A stretch of DNA of 60,634 nucleotides, from the NCBI GenBank assembly GCA_943704495.1, contig CALSCR010001298.1, forward strand, positions 1-60,634. Reading direction: 5' to 3'. Position 1 is the first letter of the stretch; the number at the start of each line of letters is the position of its first letter. Below are positions 46,933-58,853 of this stretch, piece by piece. A program made the translations under genes and the position numbers. The notes under the pieces are model-generated. The model was given only the letters and a program-made list of their open reading frames with translations, was not told the DNA's origin and did no database searches. The DNA is from Pigoraptor chileana (lineage: Eukaryota > Opisthokonta > Filasterea).

Positions 46933-47916
46933 ATGGATACTGTTGAAGTGGATGCTACCTCGGCTGCTGCTGCAGTCAGTGACTCGAGCGCTGCCGCATC
47001 ATTGGCTGCCCAAACATCGCCGCAGTCGGCGGCCGGCGCGGAAGAAATGGCGACGGCTGCAGTTACTGACGGCGAATCGAGAACCGAAGGAAGCCGGCCG
47101 GAGACTGCCGCATCACCTTTGCCAACTAGCAGGGAAGAGATTTACGGTGAGAGTAGCACAGAGGGCTACAATGAGGGCTACGAAGAGGGCTACAATGAGG
47201 GCTACAATGAGGGCTACAATGAGGGCTACAATGAGGGCTACGATGACGGCTACCATGAGGGCTACCACGAGGGTCGTAACGAAGCGTATGCTGAATGTCG
47301 CCGCGACTTCGAAGAGGAGGACGATGCTGCTGAAGCAAGCAATTCGAAGCCGAAAGGCTCCACCAAGCGCGCGCAAAAGCAGCGGAATAAGGAGCAACCT
47401 TTTGGCTTTGTTTACGTTCTCACAGGCAGTTCGGCAAGTGACGTCAAGGTTGGGTGTGCAAAAGATGCTCTGCAGCGACTCCGCGTTGCGCAAACTTTCA
47501 ATGCATCAATTCGCGTGGACGGAATTTATTGGACTCGCGACTGCAAGGAGGCAGAACGCCAGGCGCATCGTAGACTCGTGGAGAGCGGGCACCCACGCGT
47601 CATGTTCGCGAACGCCTGGGCGAGAACTTTGCGACGCGCAGAGAGCGAATGGTTTCGGTGTTCTGCTGCGGACGCATTGCCCATTGTTCGTGACGTGTGC
47701 GAAAAAGTTTCTTTGGAGTTGTCGCAATCGGAGGCCGCAATCAGTCACGAACAAACTGAGGGTCTACGTCTGCAGGGCGCGTTCGACTCGGTGCGGCCGC
47801 ATATGGAGTCACCTGACAACAACATCCAACCGCCACGGTGGACCCCCCCTAATTCCACACATGACGACGCGCAAAAGCGTGAGGAGGAAGTCCGTCGTCA
47901 GTTGGGTTTTAACTAG
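46933..47916 (+). CDS. T5orf172/MUG113 (GIY-YIG-like) domain protein, intronless
   Basis: 327 aa in one exon from an ATG in good context. Residues 1-75 are Ala/Ser-rich. Residues about 76-117 are a GYNEG-type repeat from a 12-bp DNA tandem. An acidic and Lys-rich linker follows. Residues about 155-255 match the T5orf172/MUG113 branch of the GIY-YIG fold: FGFVYVLTG, VKVGCAKDALQRLRVAQT, a Glu in KEAERQAHRRLVE, and SEWFRC. The C-terminus is polar. This domain is common in large DNA viruses and phages and scattered in fungi and protists. Here the gene lacks introns while its neighbours have many, and it sits in a GCCGGC-rich island. Transfer from a virus or bacterium is a reasonable inference. 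It looks whole. Activity is unknown. Confidence 0.75.
   Translation: MDTVEVDATSAAAAVSDSSAAASLAAQTSPQSAAGAEEMATAAVTDGESRTEGSRPETAASPLPTSREEIYGESSTEGYNEGYEEGYNEGYNEGYNEGYNEGYDDGYHEGYHEGRNEAYAECRRDFEEEDDAAEASNSKPKGSTKRAQKQRNKEQPFGFVYVLTGSSASDVKVGCAKDALQRLRVAQTFNASIRVDGIYWTRDCKEAERQAHRRLVESGHPRVMFANAWARTLRRAESEWFRCSAADALPIVRDVCEKVSLELSQSEAAISHEQTEGLRLQGAFDSVRPHMESPDNNIQPPRWTPPNSTHDDAQKREEEVRRQLGFN
47159..47282 (+). repeat. 12-bp coding tandem repeat (Gly-Tyr-Asn-Glu)
   Basis: GAGGGCTACAAT units, about ten in all, with end copies diverged (GACGGCTACCAT, GAGGGTCGTAAC). The near-identical middle copies point to recent expansion. Confidence 0.9.
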
Positions 47917-49339
47917 CCCGGCGGCTATAATAACATGCTGGGCCGGCCGTAGACCAGCCGCCGTCAGGCCAGGGCGGTCGGCACCAACTCGCAACCGCCG
48001 GTGTGAGCCTATTCATTCCAGTTTGTCTCGTCTTGCCGGCCATCACCGATCCAGTCCCACCACGTGCCGCCATTAATATAAAAAAACACACAGTCCGGCA
48101 GTATATACTTGCCGACCGCAATTATTAATTCTACACAACACCTGCGATTGTAGTAATACACGACCGCACTGTTTTGTACTGGCGGTGTGTTGTGTGAGTC
48201 TGCAGTACGTTGATGTTTGTTTGGTGTGTGGCAGAGTCAGTTTGCGGAGATGATATCGTGAATCCCGGATACAGCCGATGGTCAAGGGTAAGTACCTTTG
48301 GCCGAGTGTGCCGCCGGCCGTGAGATACAAAACGGCAACAGTTTGATTCGGGGATAAATGGAGTGTGTTTCTGTGAGTCGGCCCGGCGTAGGCTTCCTGA
48401 TCTTGCGGCGTGCGCGGCTCGGCGCGGCCGGCGGCCTATTGACAGTCAGAGATATAAAGCTACTACTTACTACGGTGCTTTTACGGCCTCTTCCGGTTTT
48501 ATTACTGATAGAAACTAGTGCACACGGCACCATTTGCGTCATGCACTGGTGCCGGCATACGCTTCATTCCAATCCAAACTGGGTACGATTCAGCCGGTTC
48601 CCTCTGCAGATGCGCACGTCTAGTGTTCAGTGTCCTGGACGCCGGCCGAGACTCATCGCCGGGCTCAGACCGCCCGCGGCGCGTCCAGTCCGGTGGTCAA
48701 TCAGCCGCCGCGGCCGCCGGCGCGGCCTGGCTCCGGGCAGTGGATGCCGGCGGAGATCACTGAAAACACAACCGTCTTGACCTTTTTGGACCAGGCCGTT
48801 TCAATTCTGTCTTTAAATACACGAAACGTTTACACAGCTCTATAACTGAAGGGTCAACGGCCGTCGGTGGCAGTTCGCCGGCAGTCCGTCGCGGGTCGTT
48901 GGCGAGTCGCTCCGCAGTTCACCGTAGAACTGATGTCTGCCCATACGGGGTGTTTTTTGGTGGGACAAACAAATCTGGTCAGTCGGGTGATTAATTTGAA
49001 CAATACACACGGGAAATATGTATTTGTGAGTGTCATTTCAGATTACGAGCTCGAGACTAGCGACAGCCACAGAACAAACACACACACACACACACACACA
49101 TACACACACACACACACACACACCTCTCACGGGCAACCACACAACACACTATCGACAGCAACCGTACATTTGAAGTGACAGCATGAAGCTCCCAGAAACG
49201 ATGTCATGCAGCAATCACTGAGTGCGACGGATATTTGCAGTCACATTTCACGGCGATTAAGGTGATTACTTGGGAATTTGCCAACCCGTCGCTCGACAGT
49301 CACGTCCACCCCTTGTAGGGGCGGCGTTTCTCTACGACG
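47917..49339. other. GCCGGC-rich spacer between the T5orf172 gene and the SBF gene
   Basis: 47920-48910 is dense in GCCGGC, CCGCCGG and GGCCGG. Long frames exist on both strands, but I recognise none and think they come from the GC bias. An (AC)n run lies at 49078-49125. Sequence near 49240-49339 should carry the SBF promoter. Confidence 0.45.
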
Positions 49340-49790
49340 ATGGAGTTCAACAGATTCATCGAGTACATCGCCATCATTGGCATCGACGATGCAGACTCCG
49401 ACCACAATGGTGCGTGTTTTGTTGTGGCTTTTTGTTGCTCGGGTTTGATTAATCACACCAGCGATCCTCCATCCTTCCATGAAAAGTTGCGTGATTGCAC
49501 GTGCCGCAAACACATTGCAATGCCGCAGTTTCACTTATTACATAGAAATTTCGGTATCTGTCTTTCAGATCGCCGTCCCTCTGACCCGATCGGACGGTTT
49601 GCGCCCAAAATTCTTCATCGCTTTCCAACGACTGACCACGACGACAGCCCGTTTGTCCCTGAAATCTCCATGGTTAGTGAGGAGCATTGTGTACTTTTCT
49701 TCACTGACTTGTCTGTTTGTCTGATTGATCGGCTCGCCGACTGCACCGACATAAAATTAATCAATGGTCACCGTCACCCTACACCGTATG

Positions 49791-49883
<93 letters not shown>

Positions 49884-52800
49884 CAGTTCTGCCACCCAAC
49901 GGGCTGGACAATTCCCAAGAAGTGGACGCAGCCTACCTTCTTTGTGGCGGTGATGACGGAGCTGTCGGGCGCGCGCTTTTACATTGCCTGCTTCAACTTT
50001 GTGGAACGGCGGCCGACCTCCTCTTCCGCACCCCCGGATGCTGGACTCACACCCCGCAGCATATGCATTGTCTCGCGTCACCCGTTCATCGACGCCTTTT
50101 CGACAATACTCCGCTTTGTGTACACAAACTACTGCTGTGCATCATCGCGCGATGCAGGCGACGGCAAGCAAAAACAGCCCCTGGAAGTTGTGTTGGCGCG
50201 CATTGCCACACAGATCCCCGTCGCCCCACGTGGGGGAACACGGCTGAAGATACGGCTTGCAAATATTGCCGACGGCGACGAGATTGTTGTGCACCGGCCC
50301 CCGCGCTATTTGCCGATGCATTCGTCCACGCCACTCTCTCTCCTCTTCCGCCTACTCGATGTTGAGAATGTGCTCACGCTGTTTGGGGGCATATTGACAG
50401 AGCAGCGGATTCTCTTCCAATCGAGCAGCGTGGGGCTTCCTTCGTCGGTGTCGCAGGCGCTCATGTCCCTCATGCACCCGTTTGTGTTCAGCCACTCGTT
50501 CATCCCCGTCCTCCCCGAAAGTGCCATCGAGGTAATCTCCGCCCCGACGCCCTTTGTCATTGGAATGCATGCGTCGATGGCTCCGGATAAACCCGCTATG
50601 AGTGACGTGATCGAAGTCGATCTCGACACGAATCGACTGACGATCCCTGACGATATGATCCTTCCGCGGCTCCCCGCAAGGGAGGCACGTGACCTGGCCA
50701 ATGGTCTGCGCCGCGTGCTGCACCCGGATGTGATATCGTCGGACCTGGCGTGGGGACGGCCGCTGCGGAAGGCGTTCAGTGGCGACGCGGCCGACTCAAT
50801 GCTCCTCGACTACGAGATCAAGTGCGTGTTCTTGCGCTTCATGGCCTCTCTCCTCCACCGATACCGCGACTTTGTGACGGTCGTGCGCGTGCACCCAGAG
50901 ATGCACACAATTTTCGACAAGGAGGCATTTCTCGCGTCAATGCATCCCAAGGAGGTGCCTGATGTGCCCGTCGCAAGCACTTTTGGACGGCCAAACGAAC
51001 CCGACCGCCACGAATTTGTGGCGCGTCTGATTGACACGAATGCATTTTCCACCTTTGTTGACGATTACTCTCCCTCGTTTCGCACGCGCGATGTATTCGA
51101 CGATTTCGCCGCCGCCTTTTACGCGGACCCGTCGGGTGTGACTGCGCCGACCGCAGAGGCGATGATTGACACACTAAACTCTTCATTTGCTGCGACAACA
51201 GAAGAGTTTGTTGTGTGCGAGGGCACGGGATACACTCCGTCGTCAAAGTGCATTGTGACGGACTGCGGGGAATTTCCTGCATTGGACGACGCCAAGCTTG
51301 TTGCTCTCGAGAAAGAAATGGCGCTTACACCTCCCTTGCAATTGCCCGGCCACGTTACTCAGGAAGTAATATTGAAGGACGACTCTAGCGTTCACGTGCC
51401 ACCGGTATCTGCGAACGTCGTTGCTGCATCTCGGGTAAGGACGTCTACAACAACATTTGCGCGGTCCCTACGCCATGGGTCGTTCAGTCGACGCTTGAAG
51501 GAGGGGGCGACAAGCGCCAAGAGAGAGGAGGCGGACTCGATCTCGCAGGTTCTGAAGACCATATTCGAAGGCAATCCGTCTGATGCACACGATAAGGTCG
51601 CTGGTTTGCGGCGAACATTCCGTGACGAAAGCTCTCGGTATCACTTTGCAGTTGAGCTGTCGAAGCGGTCGCACCACAGCGGTCAGCTTTCCGGTGAGCA
51701 GTTTGATCTTGTTGTGCGTCTGATTAACCACGCCCTCCGCGACGAACACGAAAGCAAGGAGATGCGTGCGGCGGCCGTGCTCCTCCCCATCCTCAATTCG
51801 TTCTACAGGGACGTCAACGGGGTCAGCATGTACGCCTATCATCTCGCGGGAAACCATCTCGTGTGGAGCAATATGAACTTTTGGATAAATTCGTTTTACG
51901 CAACGGTCGAGGAGGAGCTTGCAAAGCTGTATGGGCGGGCGTCGATCGCTCACAACCGCGAGGTCTTTGGTGAGCGGCTGAAGGCAACAACGAGCGCCAC
52001 GAGTGAGGAGAAGGCTGCGTTTGCGCGCACCGAAAGCGACAGAATATTCGGAAAGCTCTCATTCTACGCAAGCAATCTCGTGTGGTTGGAGGTCGGTGAC
52101 TCTGAGACGACACGCTTCATTGAGACAGTGTGCGGGACAACACAGCTTGGCGGAGACATGGCAGACGAGCTCAAGGCTCTCGTGACGACGGTGCGTGCGC
52201 TTCACAATTCGTCAAAGACGCTGATTGAGCGTGAGTACGAAGCCTCGCCCGATTTAAAGCGTCCGTTGGTGGCGGAGCTGCCACTGCTTCCCGCGGAGAC
52301 ACTTCTCTACCGCCAGGAGAATGTGCAGCTCATTCCGACCGTGGGGCGCGCTGGCGCGGACAGGCGTCCTGCAGTGGGATCGCTGTTTATAACAAACTAC
52401 CGGATTGTGTTTCGTGGATTTGAGATGGCTTTGGGTCCCATGGGAACGGCACTTGCGTCGCCAACGAACGCGTCGTCGTCCGCCCTCGAATGTAGCGGGA
52501 GTGGAGGTGATATTCTCGCGCTGTCAGCCGCCGGGTGCCCGACGGAGGCAGCGTCTGGTCGCAGCCACGCCGTTATCAGCCGCCACATGCCCATATGGTC
52601 CATTCGCAAGCTCAAGTCGACGACCTTCATGCAAATTCAGGAGTTTGGCATATGGGTGCCACCGGGGGTGGAAATACTGTCCGACACTTTTCAGACAATG
52701 TGGCTGTGCATTGACGACATGCCAGATCCGACGATGGCGTCAACGGGAAGCGACTTTGTCTCTGTGACTTCCGCCGACGGAGACAGATGTTTTACAGCGC

Positions 52801-55708
52801 AAAGCCTGGAGCGGTATCTCTCTTCGAGGCTGCGTGGTGCGACGTGCTTTGCGATGCAGCAGGCGGCGAAGGAAGTGCCGGAGGAAGAGAGCGGTGTGCT
52901 GAGTATCCGCATTGTCGCTCTCGCAAAGAGTCGCATGCAGACAATTCGTCGCTCCAAAAAGAAGGAGGGATCGATGGAGGACTTGGTCGCCCTGCAAGAG
53001 GCCGCCGGCGTGCACGCAGACGCACTCCCAGAGACTGTCGCTCTAGTTCGCGAGGACTATGTGCGCATGGCGGCAATACCGGCAACAGCACGCTCAGAGG
53101 CAGACCTGGACGGGGAGGAGTCTGCTCCGTTCCGTGAGACGGGCGCGAATGCCAACTACCAGCTGTGCGAGTCACTCTCTCAGCTCCTCATTGTGCCTAA
53201 CATGATGGTGGACGCCGAACTCAACGCCGTCGCAAACTTTCACGCGCATCGCCGCCTGCCCACGCTTAGCTGGCTTCACCCCAACGGACGCTGTGCGATA
53301 TACAGGTCGTCTCTCCCGCGGTCCCGCCGAGGACTCGCAAACTCGCGGTGTTTGGAGGACGAAAAGTACATCCGGTCGCTCGTCATGGCAACTGCACTAC
53401 CGATGCGGAAGGAGAGCCAGGGAATGGCCGCTGCACCGCCCAATTTTGCGGTTACGGGTGGCATCACACGGAAGGACAGCCAGGGAACGCAGACGCCGCC
53501 GCCGCCCACATCCGGACCCACACGAAAGGACAGTGCTGTGAGCATCACAAGCTCATCGAGTGGAAATGGAGGTGGAATGGGCACGGACTCTGCCCCGCCC
53601 CGCCCGTCCGTCCCCACAGAAATGCTGTCACTCTACGTCATTACGGAGCGCGCAGGAAACAGCGTCATGGGTGGCGTTGCGGCGCGGCGGCAGGACGCCT
53701 ACACCGAGGCCGGCGTGGCGTACTATCCCACGTGCGAGTTTTACTACCTGGACGGTGGGGAGCCAACGACAAATCTGCGCCCGTGGGACCGCAAGCAATT
53801 GCAAATAAGCTACGAGAGACTGCTGGGGGTGCTTGGTGTCGGAGCGTACAATGCCGAGGAGCTGTGGACGGCTGTGCAGGAGACTGGATGGCTGCAGGGA
53901 GTGGCGGGGCTCCTGTCGCGTTCGTGCCTGGTGGTGGATATTGTGCATCGCCTGGGCTCGTCTGTGCTCGTCTGTCTCGAGCAGGGATGGGACCACACCG
54001 CACAGATCATCTCTCTTGCACAGATCATGCTCGACCCGCACTACAGAACAATTGCCGGGTTCAGGGTCCTTGTCGAGAAGGAGTGGCTCTCGGCGGGATA
54101 CAAGTTTGCGTCGCGCGGCGGTCGTTTCCACGGATCGTCTGTCGGTTCGCCGTCGCCCGCAGAGCGCGCTCCGCTCTTCCTCCAGTTTCTCGATGCCGTC
54201 TTCCAACTCACGCGACAGTTTCCGCTTGCCTTTGAATTCAACGACTCTTATTTGGCGGCCCTTGCGCACCACGAGTGCTCGCTTCGCTTCCCGACGTTTC
54301 TTTATGACACGGAGCAGGCGCGCCTGGCTGGGCAGGCGACGTCCAGTCGCCAGTCACGGGAGCAGGTGCTTGGCGGTCAACAACAATCTGTGTGGGACTT
54401 TCTGCGAGGAGTGCACACAAAAACTCCGCGATTCCTCAATGTGTTTTACGCCACGGGGACTGGGTTCATGCGCCCACACTTTGACGATGCCGCAATGGTC
54501 CTCTGGGACCACTACATTACGGGTGAGCTGTGTGAGAGATACGAGACTGCAAGTGGCGACGACGGCCCTTTTGCGGGTGTCGCGCGTCTGCTTCTCCGCC
54601 ACGCCGAAACGTCGCGCATAGCAAACATTGTTGCCGTGTGCCACGACGAAGGAAATACTGGCGAATCGTGTGGGTCGCTCCATCGCCCGCTGAAGAAGAA
54701 AAAGCGCTCGCCGCAAAGAGAGGACGACGGACCGATCGGAGGAGAGCCCACGTGGCTGCCGGCGTGGCTGCGTGTGCGGAATGACGTGTGCGCCCCATAT
54801 GATGTGTCGTGGCGCGCAAAGGACGTCCCTGCCGTGCACTGGCTGCTCAAGTCGAAAGTGCCGGCGTCGTGCGGTCCCCATCGCTTTGCAATCACAAACT
54901 TCCTCAAGCCCACGTGGTGCGAGCTGTGCGGGCAGCTTCTCTACGGCGTCGCAAGACAGGGACTGCGGTGCACGGGTGCGTGTGTGTGAGCGTGCGTGTG
55001 TGTGTGTATGTGCATGCATGTGAATGTGTGTATTTGTGTCTGTGTGTGCTTGTTCGTTTCTTTTGTGTGTGTGTTTGTTCTTAATGATTGTGTCTAATTC
55101 TGTGTAAAATCATCCCATACCACGACGCTCACTCCCAATCACTCTGCGTCATTTGGCTTTGTCGACGTCCAGATTGCAACTACAACTGCCACGAGCGCTG
55201 TCGCACCTTCATTCCCCCGAACTGCCGCGGTAACCGCAACGACGAGGACAATAACGAGCGCGACGCAGACGCACCCGTCGACATGCCCGGCCACATGGGG
55301 TATCTGTTCAAGATGGGCAACAAGGTCAAAAACTGGCGATTGCGCTGGTTCTCGCTCGATCCTGGCAACATGAAGCTGTATTACTACGAGAACAAGGGCA
55401 GCGACACTCTCCTTGGATCAATCGATCTCAAGGTTGTGACGTCCGTGAATGCGGTGGAGCCCCCGGTGCAGGGCGGCTTCCTCGCCTCCCTTTTGGGCTC
55501 TGGGAAGCAGTTTTTCTATTTCGAGGTTGCCACGCCAAACCGCCGCTTCCTTATGCGGTCAGAGGAGGAGGACATTCGCCTTAGATGGATTGGTGAGCTG
55601 CGTGCGGTACTTGCGCGGCGCGGCAATGCCGAGCGAGAACTGAATGAGGCAATGCTAAGGCGGAAGAGTGCTCCCGATGCGGACGCGGGGACTGTCGATG
55701 ACGACTGA
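49340..55708 (+). CDS. MTMR5/MTMR13 (SBF)-type protein: DENN, GRAM, pseudo-myotubularin, C1, PH
   Basis: SBF proteins are Rab exchange factors that bind active myotubularins on endosomal membranes. Four exons join in phase: 49340-49409, 49569-49672, 49887-54975 and 55173-55708, giving 1932 aa (human SBF2 about 1849). Order: uDENN (FIEYIAIIGI; GRFAPKILHRFPTTDHDDSP; FCHPTGWTIPKKW), DENN/dDENN to about 450, GRAM near 870 (GSLFITNYRIVFRG), and the myotubularin domain from about 1176 (RRLPTLSWLHPNGRCAIYRS). The catalytic loop near 1420 reads CLEQGWDHTAQ where active enzymes have CSDGWDRT, so the Cys and Arg are lost: a pseudophosphatase. A C1 zinc finger follows near 1722-1765 (HRFAITNFLKPTWCELCG; NYNCHERC), then a PH domain (GYLFKMGNKVKNWRLRWFSL). 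Three RK[ED]S sites lie in a Pro-rich insert near 1230-1275. Confidence 0.93.
49800..49877 (+). repeat. (AC)n microsatellite in SBF-gene intron 2
   Basis: About 38 AC units end just before the acceptor at 49885-49886. The tract stands where a polypyrimidine tract would normally be. Confidence 0.9.
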
Positions 55709-56305
55709 GGCTGTTGTGCGTGTGTACATGGAGAGAAAGAGTGTGTGTTTGTGTGTCTGTGTGTTTGTGTGTGTGTGTGTGTGTGTGCGTGTGCGTGTGC
55801 GTGCGTGTCTGTGCTTTGCATTAAAAATAACACACACATCGGATGAATCCATATCTCTGTTTGAAACGAAGTTGTTGTTGTTGATTTCGCAGGCCTTCCT
55901 CCGTTTTTGGGTGCTTGTATGCTCGAAATATATGTGTCTGTATGGTGTCTAAGCTGCAAGTTCTTTTGTCGTGTGTATGTGATCTGATGCCTTTCCGTAC
56001 TTTGTGTGTATTGTTTCACGTGAGTCATCCATGAAAAAAACCAACTAAAGCAACAAGAAATGCAACATTAAACGACATGACCGCCACGCAAACGCTTTAA
56101 AAAAGGGAGAGGAGTCAAAAAGAGGGAGCGAATTTAACGCATCGAAACAAAGAGGACGTCGCCATAAAGAAAGACATGCCAAAGTATATATATGCGCGGC
56201 GTCCAGCGCACGCGCAATGCCCGTCCGTCGCACTTTCCACGTGTCTGCGTTGGTGCATTGTGTCTTCGCTCACACAATGCCGATTGGCGAAACAGACAAG
56301 TCGCC
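55709..56305. other. Tail-to-tail spacer between the SBF gene and PEPCK
   Basis: It contains the 3' ends of both genes, a (TG)n run at 55739-55810 and a TCACGTGA at 56016-56023. Nothing coding was seen. Confidence 0.5.
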
Positions 56306-58853
56306 TCACTTGCCCGGGGCAGTCTTAAAGGCCTTAGCCGCCTGGCATGCGTCGATCTTCGCGAGGAGGAGTTGGCGTTGGAGTTCGAGGGCCTTGGGGA
56401 GGGACGGTCCAATGGACTTAAACCACGACTCCTGCGACTCGATCTCCGCCTTCCACTCGGCGAGATCGACGTTGCAGACAGCATCCACTGTATCCGGGGC
56501 GATGCTCAGGCCAGACAGGTCGAGATCACCCTCCCGAGGCACCTGCACACGCATGCATCCGTCCAAATGGGGATTGATTTTGAGTAAATGGATGGCAGCA
56601 AAATTCAAGAACGCAATATAAAATAGTAGTATAGTCATACACATGCACACGCACACACATATACCCACACACACACGCACTCACCCATCCCATGAGCGTC
56701 TCCTGCCCTCCAACGCGGCCATACGCCCGGTCGATGATCCACTGGAGCACGCGCATGTTCTCTCCAAATCCAGGCCACATGAACTTGCCCTTGGCGTCCT
56801 TGCGGAACCAGTTCACCATGAATATCTTTGGCGGGTGCGGAATGATCGCACGCATGGCCAGCCAGTGGCTCCAGTACTCGCCCATGTTGTAGCCCACAAA
56901 GGGAAGCATTGCCATAGGGTCGCGACGCACAATGCCCACAGTGCCAGTCGCCGCTGCAGTGGTCTCCGATCCGAGCGTTGCGCCCACATACACACCGTGC
57001 GTCCAGTCAAATGTCTGCATGACCAGAGGCACGGTTGTTGCGCGACGACCGCCAAAGATGATCGCAGACACGGGGACTCCGTTGGGGTCGTCTACGTGCT
57101 TTGAAATGGCGGGATTGTTGTACGACGGCGCGGTGAAGCGGCTGTTGGGATGCGCCGCCTTCTCGCTCGATCCCTTCTTCCACGGGCGTCCCTGCCAGTC
57201 AATGAGCTCCTCGGGAACGACGTCGGTCTTGCCCTCCCACCAGACATCGCCGTCGGGAGTGAGCGCCACGTTGGTGTAGATGGTGTCCTGAGAACATGGG
57301 AAAAGTTGCATGTCAAAGAATAGGAAAAGGGTGTGTGTGTGTGAAGGGAAGAGGAGAAAATAGAAAGCGAAAAAGTTAGAGAATAGCTCAGCAATGTGGA
57401 TGGATTCACATACGGACCAGCAGATCTTCGTAAACGTAATGTATGCATACAGAGGCACAAATACACACATACCCTCTTGATGGACTCCATCGCGTTGTGG
57501 TTGGACGAGTTGTTTGTACCAGGGGCAACGCCAAAGTATCCGTTCTCGGGGTTGATTGCCCACAGACGACCGTCGTCACCGGGACGCAGCCACGCGAGAT
57601 CATCGCCGACAGTGCGGATCTTCCAGTTGGAGAATCGCTTTGGCGGCTCCATCATGGCAAAGTTAGTCTGCGAATGGCATGGACACAGTGCGTGAAGGAG
57701 TGTGTCAGAATCAGAGAAGACGTGAAACGCAATAGGAATAAAAGCACACTGTAGGATGCACATGCCACAAATATGTCTGAACAAGATATCGTGGGGCATC
57801 AATACCACACACAACACACGACACAGCATCACCACCACCAATACCAACAACAACAACAACAACAGCAGCAACAACAAACAAACAAATACACACACGCACA
57901 AAAGAGTGCGGCTGCTTCGTCTCACCTTCCCGCATTGGCTCGGATACGCGCCGCAGACAAACGAGATCTGTCCCGTCGGCGACTCGACCTCCAGCACGAG
58001 CATGTGCTCCGCAAGCCAACCCTCGTCGCGACCAAGATAGCTGCCGATGCGGAGAGACAGGCACTTCTTGCCAAGCAGCGCATTGCCTCCGTAGCCAGAT
58101 CCCACAGCCCAAATGGTGTTGTCCTGCGGAAAGTGGCACACAAAGCGCTTCTCCGGATTGCAGTCTCGCACGGCATGCACGCCGCGGTTGAACTCGTTTG
58201 AGTCGCCAAGCATAGTCAGCGCACACGTGCCCATGCGGGTCATGATGCGCATGTTCAGAACGACGTAGATGCTGTCTGTGATCTCAAAGCCAATCTTTGA
58301 AAACCGCGAGCCAAGCGGCCCCATCACGTAGGGAACCTGCACGGGAGGATGAAAATGATGCGGAAACAAAGAGGCTTTAATGAAGCGCACATAAAATCCA
58401 GAAGAGGATTAGTGTTTCAGTGTCCCCATGCACTTTGAACAACAGGGTGCAATGTTCATAGCTGTGTTTTTTTATACTCACCACATACATGGTCTTGCCT
58501 TCCATGCAGCCCGTGAAGAGCTCCGTAAGCTTGGCGTACATTTGGTCAGGTGCCATCCAGTTGTTTGTCGTGCCGGCGTCCTCTTTTGTCGGCGTGCAGA
58601 TGAACGTCAGACTCTCCGTGCGTGCAACGTCGTTGGGATTCGACCTGTGGAGATAGCAGCCGGGGAGCTTGTCCTGATTGAGCTTGATCAAGATGCCCTT
58701 GTCGAGGGCCTCCTGAGTCAGCGCATCTTTCTCGCCCTGGCTGCCGTCGCACCACCAGATGCTCGACGGGCGACACATCTTGGCCGTCTCAGCGACCCAG
58801 TCCAGCACATTCTTGTTGGTGCAGTTCACCTTTCCGAAATCTGATGCGGCCAT
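56306..58853 (-). CDS. Phosphoenolpyruvate carboxykinase, GTP-dependent
   Basis: PEPCK turns oxaloacetate and GTP into phosphoenolpyruvate, CO2 and GDP, the first committed step of gluconeogenesis. Five exons join in phase: 58482-58853, 57926-58336, 57473-57667, 56685-57287 and 56306-56542, giving 605 aa, close to the usual 620. Landmarks of the GTP class: [58 protein letters not shown] (substrate and Mn2+ region), the kinase-1 P-loop region [20 protein letters not shown] with [15 protein letters not shown], and [17 protein letters not shown] then [15 protein letters not shown]. No mitochondrial targeting sequence is visible, so a cytosolic enzyme is likely. A TATAAAAG lies about 90 nt upstream. 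The ATP-dependent class has an unrelated sequence and is excluded. Confidence 0.96.
57848..57892. repeat. (CAA)n microsatellite in PEPCK intron 2
   Basis: CAA/CAG units occupy the donor-proximal part of intron 2, so the transcript reads (UUG)n there. Confidence 0.8.

Noticed and set aside
48358-48780. 140-aa plus frame after the T5orf172 gene
   Set aside because: Arg/Pro-rich reading of GC-biased sequence with competing frames of similar length; no domain.
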